Below, one piece after another: positions 1 through 7,428 of a DNA stretch of 8,080 nt. The stretch covers positions 1 to 8,080 of the forward strand of contig JAUWXV010000169.1 in NCBI GenBank assembly GCA_030616165.1, in the 5' to 3' direction. The DNA is from a bacterium (GTDB lineage Bacteria; SM23-31; JAUVVT01). The translations under genes and the position numbers were made by a program. How positions within the stretch are numbered: position 1 is the stretch's first letter; each line of letters starts with the position of its first letter. Below the pieces are notes generated by a model that was given only the letters and a program-made list of their open reading frames with translations, made no database searches and was not told where the DNA came from.

Positions 1-1223
1 ATTTCATTTTCCCTGTTAGACAAAACTCGATGTATAAATTCCCCAACAAGTTTCATTTCCTCTTCTTTAAATCCTCTTGTAGTTAATGCTGGTGTGCCTA
101 ATCTTATTCCGCTTGTTATCATTGGTTTTTGTTTATCGAATGGAACCATATTTTTATTGACAGTAATCCCTGCCTTTTCAAGAGCGTTTTCTGCTTCAGC
201 ACCAGTTATGTTTTTATTAGAAAGGTCCACCAGAAGAAGATGATTATCAGTTCCACCCGAGACAAGATTATAACCATATTCTATCAATGCCTCAGCAAGG
301 GTTTTTGCATTTTTAATTATTTGTTCGCAATAAATTTTAAACTCTGGTTTTAGGTCTTCTCCGAATGCAACTGCTTTAGCAGCAATAATATGCATTAGCG
401 GACCACCCTGGGTACATGGAAATACTATGCTATCTATAGCTTTTTTTAAAGGTTTCAATTTATTAGTCCAAGGGTCAACTATTTCCCTTTCTGCTGCTGC
501 TTTACCAAGCAGTATCATTCCACCTCTTGGTCCGCGAAGTGTTTTGTGAGTTGTTGTTGTAACTATGTCACTGTGAGGAATTGGATCAGGATAAAGGTCA
601 GTGGCAATAAGCCCTGCTACGTGCGCTACATCGCTGACAAGATATGCCCCAACAGATTTGGCAATTTCACCGAACCTTTTAAAATCGAGTTTTCTGGGAT
701 ATGCACTAAATCCTGCAATTATTATGTTTGGTCTTATTGTTTCTGCAAGTTTTTGTATTTCATCGTAATCCACCAGCCCGTCATCCTTTCTTATCCCATA
801 AAATTCAACATTAAAAAGCCTTCCGGAAAAATTAACAGGACTTCCATGAGTAAGGTGACCGCCATGGGATAAGTTCATACCTAATATTTTATTACCTGGT
901 TTGATTAAAGAAAAGTAAGCAGCCATATTTGCTTGGGAACCAGAGTGCGGCTGAACATTTGAATGAGCACAATTAAAAAGTTTCTTTGCCCTTTCCCGTG
1001 CAAGCTCTTCAGCAATATCAACAAACTCACATCCTCCGTAATATCTTTTACCGGGATAACCTTCAGCGTATTTATTTGTCATAACAGAACCAGCAGCTTC
1101 AAGCACTGCTCTACTGACAAAATTCTCTGATGCAATCAATTCGAGTTTATTATTCTGCCTTTCTTTTTCTTTTATAATCGCGCCAAAAATTTCAGGGTCA
1201 GAATCTCTTAACAATCTGTTCAT
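1..1223 (-). CDS. glyA: Serine hydroxymethyltransferase, C-terminus cut by window edge
   Basis: PLP-dependent cytosolic enzyme that interconverts serine plus tetrahydrofolate with glycine plus 5,10-methylene-tetrahydrofolate, the main source of one-carbon units. The reading frame is open for 407 codons from an ATG at 1223 to the left edge. The N-terminus [13 protein letters not shown] is followed by the family signatures [20 protein letters not shown] and HGGHLTHG. The PLP-lysine motif [14 protein letters not shown] places the Schiff-base lysine at residue 227 (E. coli GlyA: about 229). [14 protein letters not shown] lies near the end. Family members are about 415-430 residues, so perhaps 10-20 residues are missing; no frameshift was seen in the C-terminal third that I read codon by codon. 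The start is 3 bases after the rpiB stop, with only a weak AGG about 11 bases upstream, so translational coupling to rpiB is likely. Identity is very secure. Confidence 0.97.
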   Translation of the reverse strand, partial: MNRLLRDSDPEIFGAIIKEKERQNNKLELIASENFVSRAVLEAAGSVMTNKYAEGYPGKRYYGGCEFVDIAEELARERAKKLFNCAHSNVQPHSGSQANMAAYFSLIKPGNKILGMNLSHGGHLTHGSPVNFSGRLFNVEFYGIRKDDGLVDYDEIQKLAETIRPNIIIAGFSAYPRKLDFKRFGEIAKSVGAYLVSDVAHVAGLIATDLYPDPIPHSDIVTTTTHKTLRGPRGGMILLGKAAAEREIVDPWTNKLKPLKKAIDSIVFPCTQGGPLMHIIAAKAVAFGEDLKPEFKIYCEQIIKNAKTLAEALIEYGYNLVSGGTDNHLLLVDLSNKNITGAEAENALEKAGITVNKNMVPFDKQKPMITSGIRLGTPALTTRGFKEEEMKLVGEFIHRVLSNRENE

Positions 1224-1226
1224 ATT

Positions 1227-1667
1227 TTATAAACCTGTTAACTGGTGAATTTTTTTAACTCTTCTTTCATGTCTACCTCCAGTTTCAAATTCAGTATTAA
1301 GCCATGCGTCTATTATCTCAAAAGCAGTCTCAGGAGACATTTGTTCACCCAAAACAATAATGTTTACATTGTTATGGGCTTTTACTGTTCGGCTTAGTTC
1401 TGGAGTACTGCAAAAAGCCGCTCTTATTCCTTTCACCTTATTTGCAACTATGGACATTCCTACTCCATTGCTGCATATTAATATTCCAAGGTCTGTATCT
1501 CCCGTTGAAACCGATTTAGCCACCATATAACCGTAATCCGGGTAATCTGAAGATTCATTTGAATTAGCACCAACATCTTTATACTTTATATTTTTTCTGT
1601 CAAAATATTTTAATATTCCCTGTTTTAATTTATAACCCCTATGGTCACTTCCTATCGAAATTACCAT
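1227..1667 (-). CDS. rpiB: Ribose-5-phosphate isomerase B (RpiB/LacAB family)
   Basis: Interconverts ribose 5-phosphate and ribulose 5-phosphate in the non-oxidative pentose phosphate pathway, in the cytosol. The protein opens with VISIGSDHRGYKLK, the family N-terminal phosphate/substrate loop. It then has SSDYPDYG, the catalytic-cysteine loop ICSNGVGMSIVANK, KGIRAAFC, the conserved His in AHNNVNIIVLG, and the C-terminal GGRHERRVKKI. Length (146-149 residues) is typical. I chose the ATG at 1667 because it gives the usual short N-terminus before GSDH. A GTG at 1676 would add three residues (MKE) and has no ribosome site; GAAGG lies just 2-3 bases before the ATG, closer than ideal. The active-site loop reads CSNG where E. 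coli and Thermotoga have CGTG. Allose-6-phosphate or lactose-pathway isomerases of the same fold are alternatives, but pairing with glyA favours the housekeeping role. Confidence 0.93.
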   Translation of the reverse strand: MVISIGSDHRGYKLKQGILKYFDRKNIKYKDVGANSNESSDYPDYGYMVAKSVSTGDTDLGILICSNGVGMSIVANKVKGIRAAFCSTPELSRTVKAHNNVNIIVLGEQMSPETAFEIIDAWLNTEFETGGRHERRVKKIHQLTGL

Positions 1668-1695
1668 TTCCTTCACTTTAAAATTGTGTTAAATA

Positions 1696-2793
1696 TTACC
1701 TGTAAATCCACTGATATACTGGATTATTAGCTTTAGTTTGATCCGGATTCATAAACCTATCTTCTTTTGTAGGCAAAGAGTTTTTAATCGCACTCATCTT
1801 TCGACTTGCAATACCAGATACATCAATATAATTTGATGCCTTCCTATACTGTTCATTAGCAAGTTCATATATGAGTTTATCATCAAACCTTATCTTTGCA
1901 AAACCTCCTCTTTTTGAAATCATATCCTCTGCACAAAACTCATACGCCTCCCCTATTCTTATGTATGCCATACCATAATTCTCATCTATTCTAATCGCCC
2001 TTGTCGCATAACTTCTTGCAGTCTCATAATTCTTTAAAATGTTATACGACTCAGAAATATCACATAAGGCTTGTGGATCATCACTATTTATTTCAAGTTT
2101 TCTACTTAATACATTTATCCTATCTTTCCATCTCTGAAGGTTGGCATAAGCATCCGATTTTACATCCAAAGCAGAAATATTTTCAGGCTCCAACGCCAAA
2201 AGTTTATCTGCCATCGAAAGCACATTAGCATTGTCATTCTCCTGGTGATATTCTATCATAAGTGCCTCAATGTATTTCCTATCATTTGGATATTTCTCGT
2301 GCAGTTTTTTATATTCCTCTATAACAGAGCCACCACTCAACTTTATGAGATTTGTCTTTTGATCCTGAAGTTCTTTACTATCAGGTTCAAGCTCTATCAA
2401 TTTATCATAAACATTAATCGCCTCCTGAATCTGGTTGTTCCAGATATAAAAGTTCTTTAATTTTGTCAAATAGTATTGTTTGTCCCCTCCAAGTTCCAGA
2501 ATCTTTTCAGCCTCCACAATAGCCTTATCAAATTCTGATTTTGCTTCATATATCCACTCCAACCTCTCATGTATATAAACATCATCTGGTACCTTCTCAA
2601 CACCCATTTCGTATACTATCTGAGCGCTGTCTGGCTCTTCTATCTCAATATAACTCTGACCAAGCTGGTTGTACATACCAGGATATCTCAATTCTTCATC
2701 ATTCTTAATTGCACTCCAATAAAAAGGGATTGCATCCTTATAATTTTTATGAGAATAATATTCATAATATGCTAAATTAAAATCCAGGTCCAC
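1696..2793 (-). repeat. Direct repeat copy A (TPR body of tandem duplication)
   Basis: This segment is homologous at nucleotide level to 3010-4104, offset by about 1.31 kb. It runs from the codons for VDLDFN to the stop codon. The intergenic DNA on either side and the first 60 codons of the genes do not share this high similarity. The nucleotide offset is exactly 1314 in the middle of the repeat. It is a gene duplication rather than a mobile element: no terminal inverted repeats or transposase are present. Confidence 0.9.
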
Positions 2794-2976
2794 CTGACGC
2801 CTCCTAATAGAATCCTGTTCCGCCTTTGAAATAACATCACCCTCTTCAGCTTTTATTACCTCTTCAGTTGTTGAAACACAACTGAAATACATCATAATAA
2901 TAAATAATATCAGTCCACAAAATATAATTGACCTGAATAAAAATATATAGTTTCTCTTTTTATTGGTCACTTTCAT
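1696..2976 (-). CDS. TPR-repeat lipoprotein, copy A of tandem pair
   Basis: Function unknown. This 426-residue protein starts at an ATG with AAGGAGG four bases upstream. A basic N-terminus (MKVTNKKR) leads into a hydrophobic segment (about 10-30) ending in YFSC, so Cys33 is a likely lipidation site, though the box is non-canonical. A charged, coil-like linker (about 35-60) follows. Eight or nine degenerate tetratricopeptide units then run to about residue 385, for example YNQLGQSYIEIEEPDSAQIV and EAINVYDKLIELEPDSKE. The last unit carries an insertion around FCAEDMISKRGG. The tail has SLPTKEDRFMNPD and ends YQWIYR, an ending I know from TPR proteins of FCB-group bacteria. It probably sits in the periplasm or on a membrane as a protein-binding scaffold. 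It lies 33 bases after its close paralogue and 19-28 bases before rpiB. Family is secure, partner unknown. Confidence 0.88.
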   Translation of the reverse strand: MKVTNKKRNYIFLFRSIIFCGLILFIIMMYFSCVSTTEEVIKAEEGDVISKAEQDSIRRRQVDLDFNLAYYEYYSHKNYKDAIPFYWSAIKNDEELRYPGMYNQLGQSYIEIEEPDSAQIVYEMGVEKVPDDVYIHERLEWIYEAKSEFDKAIVEAEKILELGGDKQYYLTKLKNFYIWNNQIQEAINVYDKLIELEPDSKELQDQKTNLIKLSGGSVIEEYKKLHEKYPNDRKYIEALMIEYHQENDNANVLSMADKLLALEPENISALDVKSDAYANLQRWKDRINVLSRKLEINSDDPQALCDISESYNILKNYETARSYATRAIRIDENYGMAYIRIGEAYEFCAEDMISKRGGFAKIRFDDKLIYELANEQYRKASNYIDVSGIASRKMSAIKNSLPTKEDRFMNPDQTKANNPVYQWIYR

Positions 2977-2980
2977 ATAT

Positions 2981-2987
2981 CCTCCTT
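2981..2987 (-). promoter_or_regulatory. Strong Shine-Dalgarno of TPR copy A
   Basis: On the minus strand the sequence reads AAGGAGG followed by ATAT and the ATG at 2976. It fixes the start of copy A. It matches the GGAGG-to-start spacing of copy B (four bases in both), even though the surrounding intergenic DNA is not otherwise alike. Confidence 0.8.
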
Positions 2988-3009
2988 TACAAATTTTTTT
3001 ATTTGCAAT

Positions 3010-4104
3010 TTACTTGTAAATCCACTGATATTCTGGATTATTAGCTTTAGTCTGATCTGGGTTCATAAATCTATCCTCTTTTGTAGGCAAAGAGTTTTTA
3101 ATCGCACTCATCCTTCGGCTTGCAATACCTGATAAATCAGTATAATTTGATGCCTTCCTATACTGCTCATTAGCAAGTTCATATATAAGTTTATCATCAA
3201 ACCTTATTTTTGAAAATCCTCCTCTCTTTAAAATCATATCCTCTGCACAAAACTCATACGCTTCCCCTATTCTTATGTATGCCATACCATAATTCCCATC
3301 TATTCTAATCGCCCTTGTCGCATAACTTCTTGCAGTCTCATATTCCTTTAAAATGTTATACGACTCAGCAATATCACATAAGGTTTCAGGATTATCCCTC
3401 TTTATATCAAGTCTCTGCCTTAATACATTTATCCTATCTTTCCATTTCTGAAGGTTGGCATAAGCATCCGACTTCATATCCAAGGCAGAAATATTTTCAG
3501 GCTCCAACACCAAAAGTTTGTCTGCCATTGAAATTATATTAACATTGTCATTCTCCTGGTGATACTCTACCATAAGTGCCTCAATGTATTTCCTATCATT
3601 TGGATATTTCTCGTGCATCTTTTTATATTCTTCTATAATAGAGCCACCACTCAGTTTTATGAGATTTGTCTTTTGGTCTTGCAGTTCTTTATTATCTGGG
3701 CTAAGTGCTATTAATTGGTCATAAACGTTAATCGCCTCCTGAATCTGGTTGTTTCTAATATAAAGGTCTTTTAATTTTGTCAAATAGTATTGTTTGTCCC
3801 CTCCAAGTTTCAGAGTCTTTTCAGTCTCCACAATAGCCTTTTCAAATTCTGATTTTGCTTCATATATCCATTCCAATCTTTCATGTATATAAACATCATC
3901 TGGTACCTTCTCAACACCCATTTCGTATACCATCTGAGCGCTGTCTGGCTCTTCCATCTCAATATAACTCTGACCAAGCTGTCGGTACAGACCGGGATAT
4001 CTCAATTCTCTATCATTTTTTATTGCTTCCCAATAGTGTGGAATTGCATCTCTAAAATCTTTATGAGAATAATACTGGTAGGCAAAGTTAAAATCTATAT
4101 CAAC
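3010..4104 (-). repeat. Direct repeat copy B (TPR body of tandem duplication)
   Basis: Partner of the 1696-2793 repeat. Similarity is patchy: 3881-3981 matches 2567-2667 at 99 of 101 bases, whereas adjoining blocks differ at several bases in a short span. The copies differ by a one-codon indel near the start of the body (YYEYYSHK against YQYYSHK). Confidence 0.9.
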
Positions 4105-4293
4105 CTGATGCATTCTTTGCACCCTTGCAGCGGAATCTTGTGCCGCTTTAACCGCTGCAGTATCTTGTTCAACTTTTATTACCTCCTCAGTTGTTGAACC
4201 ACAACTGAAATATACCATTGAAATATATACTATCCCTATACTAATAATAACCAAACTGTATAAAAAAGATTTTTCTTTTTGTCTGATGTTCAA
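3010..4293 (-). CDS. TPR-repeat lipoprotein, copy B of tandem pair
   Basis: Function unknown. This 427-residue paralogue of the next gene has the same architecture. The basic start MNIRQKEKSF is followed by a hydrophobic segment (about 9-30) ending in VYFSC (Cys31, likely lipidated), and a charged linker rich in Ala, Gln and Asp (about 40-62). About nine TPR units cover 64-385, including YRQLGQSYIEMEEPDSAQ and EAINVYDQLIALSPDNKE. The tail has SLPTKEDRFMNPD and ends YQWIYK. By hand count, residues from VDIDFN onward are about 86% identical to copy A, while the first 60 residues match only around the lipobox (YFSC, then STTEEVIK). The start is a TTG supported by GGAGG four bases upstream; the next in-frame Met lies inside the signal segment. 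It follows the barrel gene by 64 bases with no terminator seen. Two diverging scaffolds may bind two variants of one partner; that is inference. Confidence 0.88.
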   Translation of the reverse strand: MNIRQKEKSFLYSLVIISIGIVYISMVYFSCGSTTEEVIKVEQDTAAVKAAQDSAARVQRMHQVDIDFNFAYQYYSHKDFRDAIPHYWEAIKNDRELRYPGLYRQLGQSYIEMEEPDSAQMVYEMGVEKVPDDVYIHERLEWIYEAKSEFEKAIVETEKTLKLGGDKQYYLTKLKDLYIRNNQIQEAINVYDQLIALSPDNKELQDQKTNLIKLSGGSIIEEYKKMHEKYPNDRKYIEALMVEYHQENDNVNIISMADKLLVLEPENISALDMKSDAYANLQKWKDRINVLRQRLDIKRDNPETLCDIAESYNILKEYETARSYATRAIRIDGNYGMAYIRIGEAYEFCAEDMILKRGGFSKIRFDDKLIYELANEQYRKASNYTDLSGIASRRMSAIKNSLPTKEDRFMNPDQTKANNPEYQWIYK

Positions 4294-4297
4294 TTTC

Positions 4298-4302
4298 CCT
4301 CC
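4298..4302 (-). promoter_or_regulatory. Shine-Dalgarno that decides a TTG start
   Basis: The minus strand reads TGGAGGGAAATTG: GGAGG, four bases, then the TTG at 4293. No ATG or GTG is available in frame before the signal segment is consumed, so this site is the main support for the TTG start of TPR copy B. Confidence 0.75.
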
Positions 4303-4357
4303 ATTTAACAGCAGGTCATCAACAAAATATAAACCATATTCAATAAAATTAAATTAT

Positions 4358-5560
4358 TCATTTCTCATCTCTTGAAAACCATTTCTCATTAGAACTGAAT
4401 CCTAAACTTAATCTTACAATCCTTTCAGAAGCAAGGTCTTTATTCCCTGAACCTCGTGTACCAAATTCGATTGAAATATCTATGCGGGCGTTATTATTGT
4501 AGAAGGGCAAACCAAATCCACTGGCAATAAAATATTCTTTTATAGAAGAATTGTCTATATTTCTAATATATGGAGAATTAATGAAAAATCCAAATCTATA
4601 ACTCATCCTTTTGATATAATTGTCAAATATATTATTAGAAGGAGTGATTTCCCCTCCAAAACAAATCTTATAAGCATCTTGAACAAAATCGGCATTTGAA
4701 CCATTATATTTCAATTGACTTCCCTTGAATATGAATAAGTCAGCGCCTAAAATAGTTTTTAGATTTAATTGGTAAACCCATCCCAGACCGAAGGAATAAG
4801 GAAGATCTATATTTATTTTTGGAGAATCACCTGATGAACCATATATATGTAAATATTCGATTCTTCCATTCAATTTAGAACCAGTGGAAAAAAATCCACC
4901 GAACCTTGCATTCTCATTAATATTAAATAAAAAACCTGAAGTAAAATAATTTCCATAAAGGATTTTATCTATACTATCTTTTGTATCAGTATAATCCTTG
5001 TCATCGAAATCTATTATTGTTTTTTCTTCCAATCTTCCGAAAAGTCTGTTAACAGAAAAACCTACAGTAAGTCTTTTTAAAAGTCTCAATCCTATACCAC
5101 CTCTAACAGATGATAATCCACCATTTCCAACTAAATCAATGGAATAATCAACATTGTCTGCCCTTGAGTAAAATTCATATTCATAATCGCTAAAAGGGAA
5201 AAGGCCAGCAGATATAATAAAACCATTCCTTATTTTTATAGAAACAGAAGCACCATTGAATCGTGATAAACTAGAAGAAAGACTATTATCTTTCTGTAAA
5301 ATTCTAACACCTTCAAAAACAAAACCAGTATTAAATGATGTATCTTTTATCTCAGCAGAAATTGCAGGGTTCATTCTGTTATATGAAAGGTCATCATTAG
5401 TTGCCAGTCCTATATGTCCCATCCCAGCCGAGCGTGTATTAATAAAGTATCGAATCTCTCCTAATTTCACAGTAGAAAATATTGATTGAGAATATAGTGA
5501 TATAAATCTTATAAGCAAAAAGACAAAGCAAAATAATATAATTTTAAAAATTATTTTCAT
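4358..5560 (-). CDS. Outer-membrane beta-barrel protein, PorV/FadL-like
   Basis: Probable outer-membrane barrel of about 400 residues; substrate unknown. A signal peptide (residues 1-26, from MKIIFKIILF to LYSQS) precedes NTRSAGMGHIGLATNDD and MNPAI at about 41-67. This R-x-x-GMG...A...D...NPA pattern is typical of the PorV/UPF0164/FadL-like barrels of Bacteroidetes and relatives. The rest alternates hydrophobic and polar residues with Gly- and aromatic-rich strands. It closes with SIEFGTRGSGNKDL and RLSLGFSSNEKWF near the C-terminus, a characteristic ending of these barrels. I chose the ATG at 5560 because it gives a clean signal peptide; an ATG at 5596 would add 12 residues (MDFKLWRRKRLN). 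The gene sits between a lipoprotein gene and two TPR lipoprotein genes. Roles in transport, secretion or surface-protein anchoring all fit. No PorV-specific residue can be pointed to, so I give no symbol. Confidence 0.82.
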   Translation of the reverse strand: MKIIFKIILFCFVFLLIRFISLYSQSIFSTVKLGEIRYFINTRSAGMGHIGLATNDDLSYNRMNPAISAEIKDTSFNTGFVFEGVRILQKDNSLSSSLSRFNGASVSIKIRNGFIISAGLFPFSDYEYEFYSRADNVDYSIDLVGNGGLSSVRGGIGLRLLKRLTVGFSVNRLFGRLEEKTIIDFDDKDYTDTKDSIDKILYGNYFTSGFLFNINENARFGGFFSTGSKLNGRIEYLHIYGSSGDSPKINIDLPYSFGLGWVYQLNLKTILGADLFIFKGSQLKYNGSNADFVQDAYKICFGGEITPSNNIFDNYIKRMSYRFGFFINSPYIRNIDNSSIKEYFIASGFGLPFYNNNARIDISIEFGTRGSGNKDLASERIVRLSLGFSSNEKWFSRDEK

Positions 5561-5639
5561 ATTTAATCTTTTCCTGCGCCAAAGTTTGAAATCCATTATT
5601 TAATAAAGCAAACCTCTAAAAAAACCTGGAAAACCTATT

Positions 5640-6776
5640 TTAAAATTGTTGTTCAGTCTTGATAGCAGAATATTTTATAAGTAACTTAGTTGGTTCAATT
5701 TGACTCAGTGTATCTAAATTAAATACATATTTCCCTGCATAAGCGCCTTCATTATATGATTTAGATTTAATAATTAATCCATTATTTTGTTTTATATTTG
5801 AGACCCACTGCTGAAAAATACCGGTTATATTTATCTGTACAGTATTATCATCTATGAAATTTGAAGCTTGCTGGTTTTCAAACGAATCCCAATCAAACCC
5901 TATTTCATCAGGTTTCCAGGAAGAAGTTTCAACTCTATACGCATAAAGCCTGTCTTCGTAGTCCCCTTGAATGAAGGAATCTTCTGTTTTAAGCACCAAT
6001 TCTAAAAGAGCCATATTTATAGTAGAATTTTCCGGGATATTGATGCTGTCAAATTTTATTATTGAACGATAAATGCTTAAATCGTCGATCGTCAATTCCC
6101 CTGGATTAGGTTCAACTTTACTTTTAACCAGATGGGTGTCCATTTCTGGATATATATATACTGTATCTTCAGTAGTTCCTATATTGCCTCTTATTAGCAT
6201 GTATGGGAATCCTGAAACTTCTTTTGAAAAATACTTTTTTATAAAATCAGCATTCTTGAAACCTATCATCATTCCATAATTAGATGTAGTGTCATTATAC
6301 CATTTTTGCACTAAGTCAGGAGGAACAAGAATAGAATCAGGTTTATCCGATGTAGAATATACAGAAAATGAAACAACTTCATTTGAATTATAACTGATTT
6401 CCGGGATTTCATATTCATTCCAATCGGATGTAATTTCATAAATCAAACCTTCAAATTCACTTGAAATTTCACCTATACTCGAATGAGGAGTTAATACCAT
6501 TTGAGCAGATTTAATTGAATTAAAATCTCCTCTTGTCCTAAATTTAATTAAAATATTTGAACTATATTCATTAAATTCACCCAGTAATAACACATCCTTA
6601 CTACCAAAATATTTTTCAATCCTAATATTTTCAGATTTTGTAGGATATAAAGTCCTGGAAAATACCCAATCACCCGCTCCTATAAAAGGAAATTCATCCC
6701 CTATAATATTTTTATTGTCTGAACAATATATAATAAAAGGAATAAATAAAATTAATTTTAATATATTATTTTTCAT
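5640..6776 (-). CDS. Lipoprotein with two DNRLRE-like beta-sandwich domains
   Basis: 378 residues, function unknown. MKNNILKLILFIPFIIYC is a lipoprotein-type signal with Cys18 as likely lipid site; Tyr at -1 is unusual. The body looks like two related all-beta domains. The first (about 55-197) contains ILIKFRTRGDF, DLVQKWYNDT and PYMLIRG. The second (about 203-370) contains YRSIIKFDSINIPENSTI, ALLELVLKT, VQINITGIFQQWV, NGLIIKSKS and ends TKLLIKYS. The order of a strand with I-x-F-D/R, helper strands, then V-Q-x-W and a terminal L-I-K-Y-S is the pattern of DNRLRE/CBM96-like modules found on surface proteins and carbohydrate-active enzymes. No catalytic motif was seen. It lies 79 bases before the barrel start and 50 bases after gmhB. 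A surface or periplasmic ligand-binding partner of the barrel is plausible. The domain call is by pattern only. Confidence 0.78.
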   Translation of the reverse strand: MKNNILKLILFIPFIIYCSDNKNIIGDEFPFIGAGDWVFSRTLYPTKSENIRIEKYFGSKDVLLLGEFNEYSSNILIKFRTRGDFNSIKSAQMVLTPHSSIGEISSEFEGLIYEITSDWNEYEIPEISYNSNEVVSFSVYSTSDKPDSILVPPDLVQKWYNDTTSNYGMMIGFKNADFIKKYFSKEVSGFPYMLIRGNIGTTEDTVYIYPEMDTHLVKSKVEPNPGELTIDDLSIYRSIIKFDSINIPENSTINMALLELVLKTEDSFIQGDYEDRLYAYRVETSSWKPDEIGFDWDSFENQQASNFIDDNTVQINITGIFQQWVSNIKQNNGLIIKSKSYNEGAYAGKYVFNLDTLSQIEPTKLLIKYSAIKTEQQF

Positions 6777-6826
6777 TTTAAGTTTTAAAAATAATTATAA
6801 TTTTACTTTAAATCAACTAAATTTTA

Positions 6827-7420
6827 TTAAATTTTATAAATCTCTTTACAGATTATTTTAGATGCTTCTAACAAATTATCAGCAACAAAATTTGGTTTTT
6901 TGTAATTATTTTCATTTATTTTTTTTATTGAATCTTTCCCAAATCCAGTCATAACAAGTATAGATTTAGCTCCAGAATTATAACCAGTTTCAATATCCGA
7001 TATCTTATCTCCTATAATAAAAGAATTACCAAGTTCTATATTAAACCTTTTTGAAGCTTTTAGAAGCATCCCTATTTTCGGCTTTCTGCAAACGCAATTT
7101 ACTCTATATCCTTCAATAATTCCTTCTAAATGATGTGGACAGTAATATATAGCATCAATATGTGCACCACCTTTCTTTAATAAATCTTTCATTTTTTTAT
7201 GGACAGAATTTACAGTTTCCTCAGTGTATAATCCTTTTGCAATACCTCCTTGATTTGTTACAATAATGACTTTTACTCCTAATTTATTAAAATTTTTTAT
7301 TGCTTCTGACGAAAACTCGTATATTGAAAATTTCTCAATATTATCAATATAACCAACTTCTTCGGAGATTGTACCATCCCTATCAAGAAATATACCAATT
7401 CCTTCTTTATTGACTGTCAA
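6827..7420 (-). CDS. gmhB: D-glycero-manno-heptose 1,7-bisphosphate phosphatase-like HAD enzyme
   Basis: HAD-superfamily cytosolic phosphatase. GmhB removes the 7-phosphate of heptose 1,7-bisphosphate on the way to ADP- or GDP-heptose for lipopolysaccharide core or S-layer glycan. In order the sequence shows IFLDRDGTISEEVGYI (motif I, nucleophile and acid/base Asp), VIIVTNQGGIAKG (motif II), the zinc loop YYCPHH...NCVCRKPKIGM (Cys-x-His and Cys-x-Cys ligands, diagnostic of GmhB) and IIGDKISDIETG (motifs III/IV). At about 197 residues it matches the family (E. coli 191). No ATG is available; of two in-frame TTGs I chose the one at 7420, eight bases after a perfect AGGAGG, over 7426, only two bases after it. 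It heads the putative operon. The histidinol-phosphatase part of HisB is the closest alternative. No other heptose gene is visible, so the exact substrate is unproven. Confidence 0.87.
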   Translation of the reverse strand: MTVNKEGIGIFLDRDGTISEEVGYIDNIEKFSIYEFSSEAIKNFNKLGVKVIIVTNQGGIAKGLYTEETVNSVHKKMKDLLKKGGAHIDAIYYCPHHLEGIIEGYRVNCVCRKPKIGMLLKASKRFNIELGNSFIIGDKISDIETGYNSGAKSILVMTGFGKDSIKKINENNYKKPNFVADNLLEASKIICKEIYKI

Positions 7421-7428
7421 ATTCAACT

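Noticed and set aside
546-872. Plus-strand open frame of 108 codons
   Set aside because: It is antisense to the most conserved part of glyA, whose frame is intact and carries the catalytic motifs.
2001-3542. A pair of similar 75-codon plus-strand open frames at 2001-2228 and 3315-3542, which looks like a conserved small gene
   Set aside because: Both lie antisense inside the duplicated TPR genes at the same offset. Their similarity follows from the duplication, and they have no ribosome site or independent family features.
1696-4104. Insertion sequence or transposon as the cause of the 1.1-kb direct repeats
   Set aside because: No transposase, terminal inverted repeats or target duplications flank the copies; the repeats are the coding bodies of paralogous genes.
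5561-5596. Longer start of the barrel protein at the ATG at 5596
   Set aside because: It would put a 12-residue charged extension before a complete signal peptide that begins at the ATG at 5560; the shorter form fits exported proteins better, although the longer one is not excluded.
5610-5636. Three AGGTTT motifs in a row on the minus strand between the DNRLRE-like and barrel genes
   Set aside because: Spacing is uneven (12 and 9 bases), the motif is short, and the DNA is low in complexity. It may be an operator but nothing supports that.
6777-6826. TATAAT box before the DNRLRE-like lipoprotein gene
   Set aside because: The gap is almost wholly A and T and there is no convincing -35 element at normal spacing, so a chance match is likely.
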